Of a stretch of DNA of 64,000 bases, positions 1-8,475 are shown one piece after another; position 1 is the first letter of the stretch, and every line of letters starts with the position of its first letter. The stretch covers positions 62,001 through 126,000 of the forward strand of contig CAJXNP010000012.1 in assembly GCA_913057175.1 (NCBI GenBank), read 5' to 3'. Under the pieces are notes generated by a model that was not told the DNA's origin, did not search any database, and saw only the letters and a program-made list of their open reading frames with translations. Both the position numbers and the translations under genes were made by a program. This DNA is from an uncultured Cytophagales bacterium. Lineage in GTDB: Bacteria; Bacteroidota; Bacteroidia; Cytophagales; Cyclobacteriaceae.

Positions 1-1
1 A

Positions 2-1324
2 TTGAACATGATCATCTTGTTTGCCATGCTGATCCCCATCATGTTCAGCATCAATGTCAAACTGACATTTTATGCCCTGCTACCCCTGCCCATACTTTCA
101 CTGAGCATCTACTTTGTTAACAATATTATCAACCAGCGTTCTGAGGCTATTCAGAAAAAATTGTCCGATCTCTCTACATTTGTCCAGGAAGCCTTTTCCG
201 GAATCCGCGTTTTAAAATCATTTGCCAGGGAGAATGATTCACTTAAAAATTTTGAAACGGAAAGCATTGACTACAAGGAAAAGAGCCTCAAGCTAACAAG
301 GGTCAATGCCATGTTTTTCCCGCTGATTATGGCATTAATAGGTCTCAGCACCATTCTCACCATCTATGTAGGTGGCACGGAAGTTATCAAGGGAAATATT
401 ACATTGGGAAACATCGCGGAATTCGTCCTTTACGTCAATTTATTGACATGGCCAGTGACTTCACTCGGTTGGGTAACAAGTATTGTTCAAAGCGCAGCGG
501 CCTCCCAAAAAAGGATTAATGAATTTCTGAAAGTAGAAAATGACATTACGTCAAAGGAAAACCTTGTAGAATCTGTCAAAGGAAAGTTGGAATTCAGAAA
601 TGTCAGCTATCATTATCAAGACTCAGGAATTACGGCGCTGAAAAATATGTCTTTTTCCGTGAATGAAGGAGAATCATTAGCCATCATCGGGACAACAGGA
701 TCGGGAAAAAGTACCATTGCCAACATCATCTGCCGTATGTTTGATGCAACGGAAGGGGAACTATTGATCGACGGAATGGATATCAGGAAATATAAACCTT
801 CGTACATCCGGTCTCAGATCGGGTATGTGCCCCAGGATGTATTTTTGTTCTCTGACACTATTTCCAACAACATAGCCTTTGGTAGCGATGTCTTGGAATT
901 TGACAAAATCAAGCAGGCGGCCAATGATGCCGACCTTTATAATAACATCAGGCATTTTCCGGATGGATTTAACACCATACTAGGTGAGCGTGGGATAACA
1001 CTTTCCGGAGGACAAAAACAACGATTATCCATTGCCAGAGCAATCGTCCGGGAGCCAAAAATATTGATATTGGATGACTGCCTTTCTGCTGTCGATACGA
1101 AGACTGAAAACACCATTCTTAACAGCCTGAAAAAGATCATGAAAGACCGGACGACAGTTATTATCAGTCACAGGGTTTCCTCTGCTAAACTCGCGGATAA
1201 GATCATCGTAATTGATGATGGTGAGATAGTTGAAAAAGGCACAAATGAATCGCTCATGGCTTTAAATGGTGTTTACAAAGAGCTTTACGAAAAGCAGCTC
1301 CAGGCAGAAGAAACCGTTTCATAA
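2..1324 (+). CDS. ABC exporter, fused permease-ATPase, 5'-truncated by the window edge
   Basis: This is the 3' part of a half-transporter of the MsbA/MdlA/BmrCD exporter type, which flips lipids or drugs across the inner membrane using ATP. The frame is open from base 2, and the first visible residues are already transmembrane, so roughly the first 150 residues (the first membrane helices) lie outside the window. The visible part holds the rest of the six-helix domain (to about residue 180) and a complete nucleotide-binding domain: Walker A GTTGSGKST near residue 230, LSGGQ near 333, Walker B ILILDD near 354 and the switch histidine in IISHR near 387. The Walker B is followed by Asp (LDDCLSAVD) where a catalytic Glu is usual. 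That pattern is typical of the degenerate half of heterodimeric exporters. The substrate cannot be told from sequence. Confidence 0.93.
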   Translation: MNMIILFAMLIPIMFSINVKLTFYALLPLPILSLSIYFVNNIINQRSEAIQKKLSDLSTFVQEAFSGIRVLKSFARENDSLKNFETESIDYKEKSLKLTRVNAMFFPLIMALIGLSTILTIYVGGTEVIKGNITLGNIAEFVLYVNLLTWPVTSLGWVTSIVQSAAASQKRINEFLKVENDITSKENLVESVKGKLEFRNVSYHYQDSGITALKNMSFSVNEGESLAIIGTTGSGKSTIANIICRMFDATEGELLIDGMDIRKYKPSYIRSQIGYVPQDVFLFSDTISNNIAFGSDVLEFDKIKQAANDADLYNNIRHFPDGFNTILGERGITLSGGQKQRLSIARAIVREPKILILDDCLSAVDTKTENTILNSLKKIMKDRTTVIISHRVSSAKLADKIIVIDDGEIVEKGTNESLMALNGVYKELYEKQLQAEETVS

Positions 1325-1434
1325 AATCCTTACAACTAGGTCTTTACAAAATCTTTAGTTTTTCGCGATATATTACCTCTCTGTTTATTTAGGCACATAA
1401 TTTGGTAAATTTGAAGCAAACAATTTTTACAACT

Positions 1435-2574
1435 ATGAGGCGACTTGTTAATTATGGTGTGGGAATATTTTTTTCTGTGATCATTCTTTCCTGTTCTTCG
1501 GGAAAGAAGGCATTTGAAAATGGGAATTATTATTCCGCAGTTATGCAAAGTGTGGACAGGCTTAGGAAAAATCCGGATCACAAAAAATCCGTAGAAACAC
1601 TATCTGAAGCTTATCCATTAGCTGTCAATTATCATGAGGGGATCATCAGAAATGTCCAGGCATCCGATGCACCTTTTAAGTATGGTAAAATATATGACAG
1701 CTACCAGGTGTTAAACCGCATGTACGATGAAATCCAGAGATGTCCCGGCGCTCTTAATGTCATTCCCAATCCAAAAAGCTATTTTTCGGAATTGACAATG
1801 TTTAGGGAAAGAGCCGCCGAAGAAAGGTATGAGGCAGGTATGCAGGCCCTGAACTTTGGAACCCGGGAAAGTGCAAAAGAAGCTTATGGTCACTTTGCCC
1901 AGGCTAAATCGTACCTGGCAACATACAGGGATGTCGACATGAAAATGGAAGAATCCAAATGGGCCGCTACTTTAAAAGTAAAGGTCGATCAGGTTCCTGT
2001 TCCGACATTCCAATATCAGTTTAGCGTGCAGTTCTTCCAGGATCAATTGAATGAATACCTTTTTCACTATGGTGAAAATGAGTTTGTCAGGTTTTTTGGT
2101 TTGGATGATGAAAATATAAATGAACCCGATCAGGTCCTGATCGTGCAATTTGATGACTTTGTTGTCGGACAAACCAACAACTATCAGTATGCAAAAGAAA
2201 TAACCAAGGATAGTGTAGTGGTCGGAAAAGTTCAGCTGGAAAATGGTAAATCGGCTGATGTATATGGTACCGTAAAAGCAACCGTAACTGAATTTAAAAG
2301 AGAGGTTATCAGCAAGGGGTTGGTGAGCATGCGGGTGCTGGACGCCAATTCCAATCAAATCATTCTGCATGAGAAATTCCCCGGTCAGTTTACATGGACA
2401 TCCCTGTGGGGAAATTTTAATGGAGATGAGCGAGCGCTGAATCCTGACCAATTAGCGATTTGCAGGAACAAGCCGATGGACCCTCCGCCACCGCAGGATA
2501 TGTTCGTCGAGTTTACCCGTCCGATTTACGGGCAGATCACCAGCAAGATCAGGAATTACTACAGGAATTATTGA
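1435..2574 (+). CDS. putative lipoprotein of unknown function
   Basis: The chosen start is the ATG at 1435, giving 379 residues. An in-frame TTG at 1402 would add 11 residues ahead of the signal peptide and is less likely. The N-terminus has two arginines, a hydrophobic stretch and a lipobox (ILSC, Cys20), so the product should be a lipoprotein of the cell envelope. The middle region is helical and TPR-like in composition ('AFENGNYYSAV', 'ALNFGTRESAKEAYGHF'). The C-terminal part looks like beta strands. I do not recognise a named family. A possible -7 element (TAAATTTG, 1406-1413) lies just ahead of the ATG. Confidence 0.85.
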   Translation: MRRLVNYGVGIFFSVIILSCSSGKKAFENGNYYSAVMQSVDRLRKNPDHKKSVETLSEAYPLAVNYHEGIIRNVQASDAPFKYGKIYDSYQVLNRMYDEIQRCPGALNVIPNPKSYFSELTMFRERAAEERYEAGMQALNFGTRESAKEAYGHFAQAKSYLATYRDVDMKMEESKWAATLKVKVDQVPVPTFQYQFSVQFFQDQLNEYLFHYGENEFVRFFGLDDENINEPDQVLIVQFDDFVVGQTNNYQYAKEITKDSVVVGKVQLENGKSADVYGTVKATVTEFKREVISKGLVSMRVLDANSNQIILHEKFPGQFTWTSLWGNFNGDERALNPDQLAICRNKPMDPPPPQDMFVEFTRPIYGQITSKIRNYYRNY

Positions 2575-3198
2575 TGGGTTAAAATTATATTCAGTATAAT
2601 TTCCAGGATCATAGCGAATGGTCTGACGAAACTAAACAGCTATTTTTAAAACCAATTCTTCATGCTGTCATTTCGAACGAAGTTTGCCAACAACCAATGT
2701 TAATTGGTTAGTGGCTTACGGAGTGAGAAATCTGTGAGTGTTGGAAGTAGGGATAATATCTGGCCGAGGAACTTACCTTTACCCATGTCCATCCCGCAGA
2801 TATCTCTGTGCGGTCGATATAATAACAGAACCCTTTGTTCATTTCGACATAGAGCTTTTCGCTTTTCGCGAATTGCGTAGTGGAGAAATCTATGGGTGAT
2901 AGCAAAAGGAGAGGAGCCTGTTTTCCAGTTTCAGGTATCGTTTCACAATTCAAATTCCATTTACCATTCAGCTGCAGCAGATCCCTCCCTGCAGTCGGGA
3001 TGACAGTATAAGAGGCTTTGTAATTTCGACATGAAGATTTCCGCTTTTTCGCGGATTGTGGAAGGGAGAAATCTATGGATGATAAGATGAGATGAAGATG
3101 TTATTTGTGATACACCTGATTTTCCTACTAAATCCTTTTTCTTCACTGCTTCCAGCGCCGACGGATCTCACCCTGCGGTACCAATGACAAGATAGTGT
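2575..3198. repeat. intergenic stretch of degenerate dispersed-repeat units, no gene
   Basis: This 624-base stretch has no convincing gene. It holds at least three diverged copies of one unit that opens with TTTCGA(A/C) and closes with GAGAAATCT(A/G)TG(G/A): 2666-2738, 2842-2900 and 3022-3083. The last two share the sequence between the ends as well (GCTTTT(T)CGCGAATTG-like). Fragments such as 'CTGCAG/CTGCGG ... GATGACA/AATGACA' appear at 2990-3010 and 3165-3190. Similar low-copy intergenic units are common in Bacteroidota genomes. Whether they are mobile or only transcribed spacers cannot be judged here. Confidence 0.6.
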
Positions 3199-3648
3199 CT
3201 ACTTCACCTCTTTCTCCTTATTTAAATACCCATAAAAATAAAGCGAGTGGCTGGTCACCGTGAAATCAAATGTGTCTTCCACTAATCTCTGAATTTGCTG
3301 AACCCTGGGATCACAAAATTCAAAGATCTGCTCAGTCTTTGTACAAATGACATGGTCATGCTGACGATAGCCGTGGGCCTTTTCATAAAGGGAAAGGTTT
3401 TTGCCAAACTGGTGTTTTTTCACCAAGTCACATTCCAATAAAAGGTCAAGTGTATTGTAAACCGTTGCGCGGCTCACCCTGTAATTCTTGTTCTTCATAT
3501 TGATATAAAGGGATTCCACGTCAAAGTGACCGTCATTCATGTAAATCTCTTCCAGAATTGCAAAGCGTTCCGGAGTTTTACGAAGTTGCTTATCCTCCAG
3601 GTAGCGTGTAAAAATATCCCTGATTTCCTGAAATTTTTCGGGTGTCAT
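3199..3648 (-). CDS. Fur-family metal-dependent transcriptional regulator
   Basis: 149 residues, the normal Fur/PerR length. A winged-helix DNA-binding domain occupies about residues 10-85 ([11 protein letters not shown], and the recognition region [15 protein letters not shown]). A dimerisation/metal domain follows, with the family histidines in [11 protein letters not shown]. The usual structural-zinc CxxC is incomplete: the first Cys is there (HVIC) but the second position reads as Thr-Glu ([10 protein letters not shown]), and there is no C-terminal Cys pair. It is therefore unclear whether this copy senses iron, peroxide or another signal. A purine-rich AGGAAAG lies upstream of the ATG. 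It is divergent from dcd, with a small palindrome between the two genes. Confidence 0.92.
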   Translation of the reverse strand: MTPEKFQEIRDIFTRYLEDKQLRKTPERFAILEEIYMNDGHFDVESLYINMKNKNYRVSRATVYNTLDLLLECDLVKKHQFGKNLSLYEKAHGYRQHDHVICTKTEQIFEFCDPRVQQIQRLVEDTFDFTVTSHSLYFYGYLNKEKEVK

Positions 3649-3761
3649 GCGTTCTTTCCTTTCTTCCTGTAAAGTTACTCTTAATTAATAACGAAATAAA
3701 AGCTAATAGGTCTTAATTCGCAAAAATACAGTCAATTATCAATTATAAAACTAAAATAAAT

Positions 3762-3775
3762 TGAGATTGTTCTCA
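3762..3775. promoter_or_regulatory. 5-4-5 palindrome between the Fur-family gene and dcd
   Basis: TGAGA-TTGT-TCTCA is a perfect inverted repeat in the 193-base divergent spacer. It sits about 20 bases upstream of a -7-like TATATTTG and is a candidate operator for the adjacent regulator. It is shorter than a classical Fur or PerR box, so the assignment is inference. Confidence 0.35.
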
Positions 3776-3794
3776 TTACTTGACCACTGAAATG

Positions 3795-3802
3795 TATATT
3801 TG
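3795..3802 (+). promoter_or_regulatory. -7 promoter box (TATATTTG) ahead of dcd
   Basis: The sequence matches the Bacteroidota sigma-A -7 consensus TAnnTTTG exactly and lies 39 bases before the dcd start. No -33 TTG is found at the usual 17-23 base spacing, so this is only a partial promoter match. Confidence 0.4.
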
Positions 3803-3841
3803 CAGCCAAACAAATAGACACTTTTTCAACCTTTTTTATTC

Positions 3842-4360
3842 ATGATCTTATCAGGAAAAGAAATAGAAAAGCACATCGGCAAAGACATCATCATCGATCC
3901 TTACGATCCAAAATTGCTCAATCCTAACAGCTACAACCTGCGTCTTCACAACGTCCTCATGACATATGACAATGATGAGCTGGATATGAAAAAACCCAAT
4001 CCCGCAACTAAATTTGAAATAACAGAAGAAGGATTTGTCCTAAAACCCGGTCAGCTTTACCTTGGAAGGACGGTTGAATATACGGAGACGAAATCATTCG
4101 TCCCCATGCTGGAAGGCCGATCCTCAATTGGAAGATTAGGAATGTTTGTTCACGTGACCGCCGGTTTCGGCGATGTGGGTTTTTCCGGGTATTGGACTTT
4201 AGAGATATTCTGCATCAAACCCATCCGCATCTACCCTAATGTAGAAGTTTGCCAGCTTTATTTCCACACAATAGAAGGAGCTTACGAACTGTATAAAAGT
4301 GGCAAATATCAGAAAAACCAAGGAATTCAACCGAGCTTGCTGTACAAGGATTTTGAATAA
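3842..4360 (+). CDS. dcd: dCTP deaminase
   Basis: 172 residues. The enzyme deaminates dCTP to dUTP, the entry to dTMP synthesis in the cytoplasm, and works as a trimer. The N-terminus ILSGKEIEKHI and the block EGRSSIGRLGMFVHV followed by TAGFGDVGFSGYWTLEI are characteristic of the Dcd/dUTPase fold: RSSIGR binds the triphosphate and the Glu of TLEI is the catalytic position. The wording around AGFGDVGF is close to the bifunctional deaminase/dUTPase branch, so some dUTPase activity is possible. The ATG lacks a Shine-Dalgarno sequence, which is normal for this phylum. It is followed after 12 bases by a phosphoesterase gene. Confidence 0.95.
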   Translation: MILSGKEIEKHIGKDIIIDPYDPKLLNPNSYNLRLHNVLMTYDNDELDMKKPNPATKFEITEEGFVLKPGQLYLGRTVEYTETKSFVPMLEGRSSIGRLGMFVHVTAGFGDVGFSGYWTLEIFCIKPIRIYPNVEVCQLYFHTIEGAYELYKSGKYQKNQGIQPSLLYKDFE

Positions 4361-4372
4361 AAAAGCCCGATT

Positions 4373-5089
4373 GTGACTAAGAAAATCGCCTATCTAACGG
4401 ATAGCCACCTTGATGAGCAATTTCCAAAAGATCATGGCATCGATGCCCGTGAAAACTGGAACAGGGTGTTGCAAGATCTAAAAGAGAGAAATATGGAAGA
4501 AGTGGTTTTTGGAGGTGACATAGGTTCACCTGAATCCAATGAATGGTTCTTTTCCACACTAAAAGACTTTCAGCTGTCACTTACTCCTGGCAATCACGAT
4601 ACCTTTGATGAATTGTCAAAACATCTATCGACTGGTGCCAATCAGCATACCAGGGAATTTTATTATTCAAAGGAGGATGCCAATTACAAATATCTTTATT
4701 TGGATACCAGTTCGGGTAGAATTAGCCAGAACCAGATAGAATGGACCGAAAGAGAATTGGTTTCCGATAAGAAAATAGTTCTTTTTATCCACCACCCGGT
4801 CATACCCGTACCTTCAGAAATGGATTTACAATATCCACTCGGAAATCGGGAGAATCTGTCGGAAGCGTTAAAAAATTCCGATAAAGCCCTCACCCTATTT
4901 TGCGGACACTATCATTTTGATGATACCAGGATTGAAGAAAATATTACGCAAATCATAACTCCTTCCACCTGCTTTCCGGTAGAAAAGATCATCGGTGAGG
5001 TCAAAGTAATTACAGACGAATTTGGATACCGGATCATTGAATTTGATCAGGAAAAAATCAGTAGTGAATTGATTATGTTGAAGAGATAA
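4373..5089 (+). CDS. calcineurin-like metallophosphoesterase
   Basis: 238 residues, starting at a GTG; the base context gives no upstream ATG. The binuclear metal motifs of the Icc/CpdA-type phosphoesterases are all present in order: TDSHLD near residue 9, GGDIG near 47, GNHD near 74, a central HHP near 148 and GHYHFD near 186. Family members hydrolyse cyclic nucleotides, phosphodiesters or protein phosphate, and the substrate here is unknown. There is no signal peptide, so the protein is probably cytoplasmic. It lies 12 bases behind dcd and is probably cotranscribed with it. Confidence 0.88.
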   Translation: MTKKIAYLTDSHLDEQFPKDHGIDARENWNRVLQDLKERNMEEVVFGGDIGSPESNEWFFSTLKDFQLSLTPGNHDTFDELSKHLSTGANQHTREFYYSKEDANYKYLYLDTSSGRISQNQIEWTERELVSDKKIVLFIHHPVIPVPSEMDLQYPLGNRENLSEALKNSDKALTLFCGHYHFDDTRIEENITQIITPSTCFPVEKIIGEVKVITDEFGYRIIEFDQEKISSELIMLKR

Positions 5090-5177
5090 ATTGGCGTTAG
5101 AAGCTGGAAGTTTGACAGCAAAATTAATATTAGAACGTGAAAAAAGCGCTGTTTCACTAAGTGGCTCAAAGATTTCT

Positions 5178-5235
5178 CAAAGTTACACAAAGGATATCTC
5201 TGTGAGCCTCTGCGGAAAAACTTTGTGTAACTTTG
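5178..5235. repeat. perfect 15-base inverted repeat between phosphoesterase and yidD
   Basis: CAAAGTTACACAAAG at 5178-5192 is the exact reverse complement of 5221-5235, with a 28-base loop. There is no T tract after either arm, so it is not a classical intrinsic terminator. Such 'aactttgtg' units recur between genes in Bacteroidota. RNA processing or a small non-autonomous repeat is possible. Confidence 0.7.
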
Positions 5236-5306
5236 TGGTATAACCCTTTTCTTTGAATGCTTGAAAAAATGAGATTATCAAAATACTTATTTACCAGAAA
5301 ATCCAA

Positions 5307-5555
5307 TTGAAATTCATCAGAAAAATATTTTCTACCATTCTCATCGGTCTTGTAAAATTTTATCAGGGCGCTATTTCCCCGCATTTCCCCAGCTCATGTC
5401 GATATAAGCCTACCTGCAGTAATTACATGATCGAAGCCATTCGAATCCACGGACCAATTAGAGGTGTTTGGATGGGATTAAAACGAATTTCGAGGTGTCA
5501 TCCCTGGGGTGGACATGGATACGATCCGGTTCCTAAAAAGGAACACAAACATTAA
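5307..5555 (+). CDS. yidD: membrane protein insertion efficiency factor
   Basis: 82 residues. YidD is a small membrane-associated protein that helps insertion of proteins by YidC. The signatures are plain: [10 protein letters not shown], then the cysteine cluster [12 protein letters not shown], then [24 protein letters not shown]. The start is a TTG at 5307, because no in-frame ATG or GTG lies close upstream; a short out-of-frame ATG reading (5269) ends across the start. The stop overlaps by four bases the end of the epimerase gene on the other strand. It is not next to rnpA/rpmH as in many phyla. Confidence 0.93.
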   Translation: MKFIRKIFSTILIGLVKFYQGAISPHFPSSCRYKPTCSNYMIEAIRIHGPIRGVWMGLKRISRCHPWGGHGYDPVPKKEHKH

Positions 5556-6604
5556 TTTTCCTTCTCTTTTTTATAGTAATCAATCGTCATTCGCAGTGCT
5601 TCCTCTTCTGAATATTTCGGTATATAACCAATCTCCATTCGTGCTTTATCTGAAGTAAAGGTAAAATCCGAGCACGTATAGACGACCGCAAAACGGCTGA
5701 ATTTGGGGTTGTACTTTTTAACAGGCCGGGCTAAAACCGCCATCAACTCAGACACGCTTCCAATGGAATAAGCAAACCATCGCGGCAACCAGAGGTTCTT
5801 TGGCCATATCCGATATCCTGCACCTTCTACAACCTTATCGAAAAATTTAAAAAAATTGGAGCCAGGTCCGTCGGTAATGAAATATACCTGTCCGTTGATT
5901 GATTGATTTCCATTGAGCATTTCCCTGGCCGCCAGCAAATGAGCATGAGCCATGTTCCGTACATAAACATGCTGACATTTGCTTTTTCCATCTCCTAAAC
6001 GCACATAAAAACCCTGCTTTGCCATGTCGATCAATGAGCCGATATGATACGGATCCCGTTCGCCATAAATGTCTGACGGTCGAAGGATAACCACATTTAA
6101 ATCATCACCCTTCTCTTCCAATACTTTTTTTTCTGCCAGGTATTTACTTTCGCAATAAACGGTGATGTGTTTTTCCGGGTATGGAATGCTTTCATCAATA
6201 TTTCTCAATGGCTTGCCTCCAAAGATGGCATCAAGTGAGCTTGTATAAATCAGGTTCTTTACTCCGTTTTCTTTGCAGCCTTTAATGACATTTTCCGTCC
6301 CTCCCACGTTTATATTGAGCACTTCCTCCTTTGATTTGGTACCCCAATCTACAATTGCTGCCGAATGGATAACCAGATCAACATCTTTACACGCATCGGA
6401 AACTAAAGCTTCATCACATATATTTCCTTTGACAAAATTTACTTTGGGGTGACCAGCATGCTCGGAATGTTTCAAATCGAATATCCTCAATTCTGGAACA
6501 TTCAAGATGGAATTCCCTGATAAAAATTCCTCAACAATGGCGCTTCCCAAAAATCCGGACCCGCCCGTAATCAATACTTTTAGTTCTTTATTTCCCCTTG
6601 GCAT
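5552..6604 (-). CDS. NAD(P)-dependent epimerase/3-beta-hydroxysteroid dehydrogenase-like protein
   Basis: 350 residues of the extended short-chain dehydrogenase class. The Rossmann motif TGGSGFLGS is at residues 13-21, and the active-site YCESK (YxxxK) is near residue 150 after the conserved [11 protein letters not shown]. The C-terminal half ([14 protein letters not shown], then a hydrophobic stretch around [16 protein letters not shown]) resembles the 3-beta-HSD/sterol-4-carboxylate dehydrogenase branch more than sugar epimerases. The likely reaction is an NAD-linked oxidation of a ring alcohol on a membrane-soluble substrate, but the substrate is unknown. It is divergent from the EthD gene. 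Confidence 0.85.
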   Translation of the reverse strand: MPRGNKELKVLITGGSGFLGSAIVEEFLSGNSILNVPELRIFDLKHSEHAGHPKVNFVKGNICDEALVSDACKDVDLVIHSAAIVDWGTKSKEEVLNINVGGTENVIKGCKENGVKNLIYTSSLDAIFGGKPLRNIDESIPYPEKHITVYCESKYLAEKKVLEEKGDDLNVVILRPSDIYGERDPYHIGSLIDMAKQGFYVRLGDGKSKCQHVYVRNMAHAHLLAAREMLNGNQSINGQVYFITDGPGSNFFKFFDKVVEGAGYRIWPKNLWLPRWFAYSIGSVSELMAVLARPVKKYNPKFSRFAVVYTCSDFTFTSDKARMEIGYIPKYSEEEALRMTIDYYKKEKEN

Positions 6605-6674
6605 AAAAAATTTGCTTTCGATCCATTAAAAATAGTGAATAAGTGGTAAGTTAAAAGCTTTAACGAGTTCATCT

Positions 6675-7355
6675 ATGTTCAAGCAAATTTTTATTGTCAG
6701 GGGAGAGAAATCCGAGGAATATTTACTTTTCAAAAAGAGGGTCTTATCATTAACAAGCAATCTTCGGGACCGACAAAACCTCCTGGAAATTAAAACAACA
6801 GTCACCGATCAAAAGCCTCCTTTTCTTTCAATCATCCCTTTTAGTAAGGAAAAAATTGCCGTTATTTCTGTTAAAAGCTCAGAAAAACTCAAAATTCCGG
6901 AAATAGAAAACGCCGACGGATTTGATGTGGTTTTTAAAGTAGAGGAAGCAATACCTGTAGGTTATCAAAAAGATTGGCAGGATGGTGATCAAACGCCGGG
7001 AGTGGGGTTGCTGACATTGTTTAGGAAAAAGGAAAATATTGATTACGAAACTTTTATCGATCGATGGCACTATGGTCATACACCTCTGTCACTGAAAATC
7101 CACCCACTATGGAATTATAATCGGAATGTAGTAAAGGAAAAACTGGCTGGTTCCGAAACTTGGTATGATGGGATTGTGGAAGAGCATGTCAGAGATCCAA
7201 AAGAATTATTCAATCCATTTAAATTTTTCGGCAATCCCCTCATTATCATCCCGAGAATGCTGAATGTATACACCGATGTCAAATCCTTTATTGATTACGG
7301 AAGCATAGAAACCTATCTGGTAAATGAATACATAATTAAAAGTCAAAACATATGA
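6675..7355 (+). CDS. EthD-domain protein
   Basis: 226 residues without a signal peptide. The second half matches the EthD dimeric alpha-beta-barrel pattern: GLLTLFRKKENIDYETFIDRW followed after a few residues by HTPL, and a closing 'WYDGIVEEHV ... FKFFG' block. The first half may be a second, diverged copy of the same fold. EthD proteins accompany redox or ether-degrading enzymes, but most have no known reaction. The stop overlaps the GH20 start by four bases (ATGA), so the two genes are translationally coupled. Confidence 0.75.
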   Translation: MFKQIFIVRGEKSEEYLLFKKRVLSLTSNLRDRQNLLEIKTTVTDQKPPFLSIIPFSKEKIAVISVKSSEKLKIPEIENADGFDVVFKVEEAIPVGYQKDWQDGDQTPGVGLLTLFRKKENIDYETFIDRWHYGHTPLSLKIHPLWNYNRNVVKEKLAGSETWYDGIVEEHVRDPKELFNPFKFFGNPLIIIPRMLNVYTDVKSFIDYGSIETYLVNEYIIKSQNI

Positions 7356-8455
7356 AAACAAGGTCTGTTATTCTCTCGCTCATTTGTTTGCTCAATTTTT
7401 CCTTCGTTATGAGTCAGGAAAAACTTGTATTAGATTCATTAATGCCGGTAAGGGGGCTTTGCATTTCAGCTCCGCAAAGTGACAATATGGATCGCTTTCT
7501 GAAATTTATGAAAGAAGAACTGGCGCCAAACCATATCAATACCCTGATCTTAAGGGTAGATTACAATTATCAATACAAATCCTATCCAAACCTGAGCAAT
7601 GAGAATGCTTTGACAGAAAAAGAGGTTAAAAAAATGGTTTCATCTGCTAAACAACTTGGCATCGAGCTAATCCCTCAAATTAACCTACTAGGCCACCAAA
7701 GCTGGGCAAATGATTTGGGAAATCTGTTGACAGAATATCCTGAATTTGACGAAACACCACATGTGAAAATGCCAGAAAAATATGAATGGCCAAACGATGA
7801 TGGATTGTATTGCAAAAGCTATTGTCCGCTTCATCCTGATGTTCACAAGGTCGTATTTTCATTGGTAGATGAAATCATGGATGTTTTTGAAGCTAAGGCC
7901 TTTCATGCGGGAATGGATGAGGTCTTTTATATCGGTGATGATAAGTGTCCACGATGTGCCGGTAAAGACAAAGCAAAACTTTTTGCGGATGAAGTCACCA
8001 GGATAAGGGATCATCTGGCGACAAAAGACAGGGAGCTCTGGATATGGGGAGACCGTTTATTGGATGGTGAAACAACCGGCCTGGGAATGTGGGAGGCCAG
8101 TACAAACGAAACCCACCTTGCTATCGATATGATCCCAAAAGATGTCGTGATCTGCGACTGGCATTACAACCGTGCAGATCCAACGGCAGCTTACTTTGCC
8201 CTTAAAGGTTTCAGGGTAGTCACATGTCCATGGAATAAACCGGAAGTGGCAGTCGAGCAGCTTTCCCAAACCGTAACCTTGAGACAAACTGCAAATGAAA
8301 AGACCGCCGACAGAGTTTTAGGTATGGTGCAAACAATCTGGAGTCCTGCGAGTAGATTTCTGGACGATTATTATAATCCATCAGAAGAATCAAACTCTGG
8401 CCACGTGGAATGCACAAAGGCTTTTTTTGATTCGATAAATGCACTTGCAAAGTAA
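7352..8455 (+). CDS. secreted glycoside hydrolase family 20-like (beta-N-acetylhexosaminidase-type)
   Basis: 367 residues with a signal peptide (1-22, ending in MSQ). The catalytic-domain pattern of GH20 is visible. LIPQINLLGHQSW is the strand 3 region. FHAGMDEVF near residue 184 is the HxGxDE pair that polarises the substrate acetamido group and donates the proton. WIWGDRLLDG and MVQTIWSP are late barrel strands. It lacks the N-terminal GH20b domain of classic hexosaminidases. The enzyme probably trims terminal GlcNAc or GalNAc from oligosaccharides in the periplasm or outside. The NagX-like gene immediately downstream supports an amino-sugar role. Confidence 0.82.
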   Translation: MKTRSVILSLICLLNFSFVMSQEKLVLDSLMPVRGLCISAPQSDNMDRFLKFMKEELAPNHINTLILRVDYNYQYKSYPNLSNENALTEKEVKKMVSSAKQLGIELIPQINLLGHQSWANDLGNLLTEYPEFDETPHVKMPEKYEWPNDDGLYCKSYCPLHPDVHKVVFSLVDEIMDVFEAKAFHAGMDEVFYIGDDKCPRCAGKDKAKLFADEVTRIRDHLATKDRELWIWGDRLLDGETTGLGMWEASTNETHLAIDMIPKDVVICDWHYNRADPTAAYFALKGFRVVTCPWNKPEVAVEQLSQTVTLRQTANEKTADRVLGMVQTIWSPASRFLDDYYNPSEESNSGHVECTKAFFDSINALAK

Positions 8456-8475
8456 CTTTTTAGGAATAATAGATC

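Noticed and set aside
1972-2451. 159-residue open frame antisense to the lipoprotein gene
   Set aside because: It lies entirely within a gene that has a signal peptide and lipobox, and its composition shows no domain.
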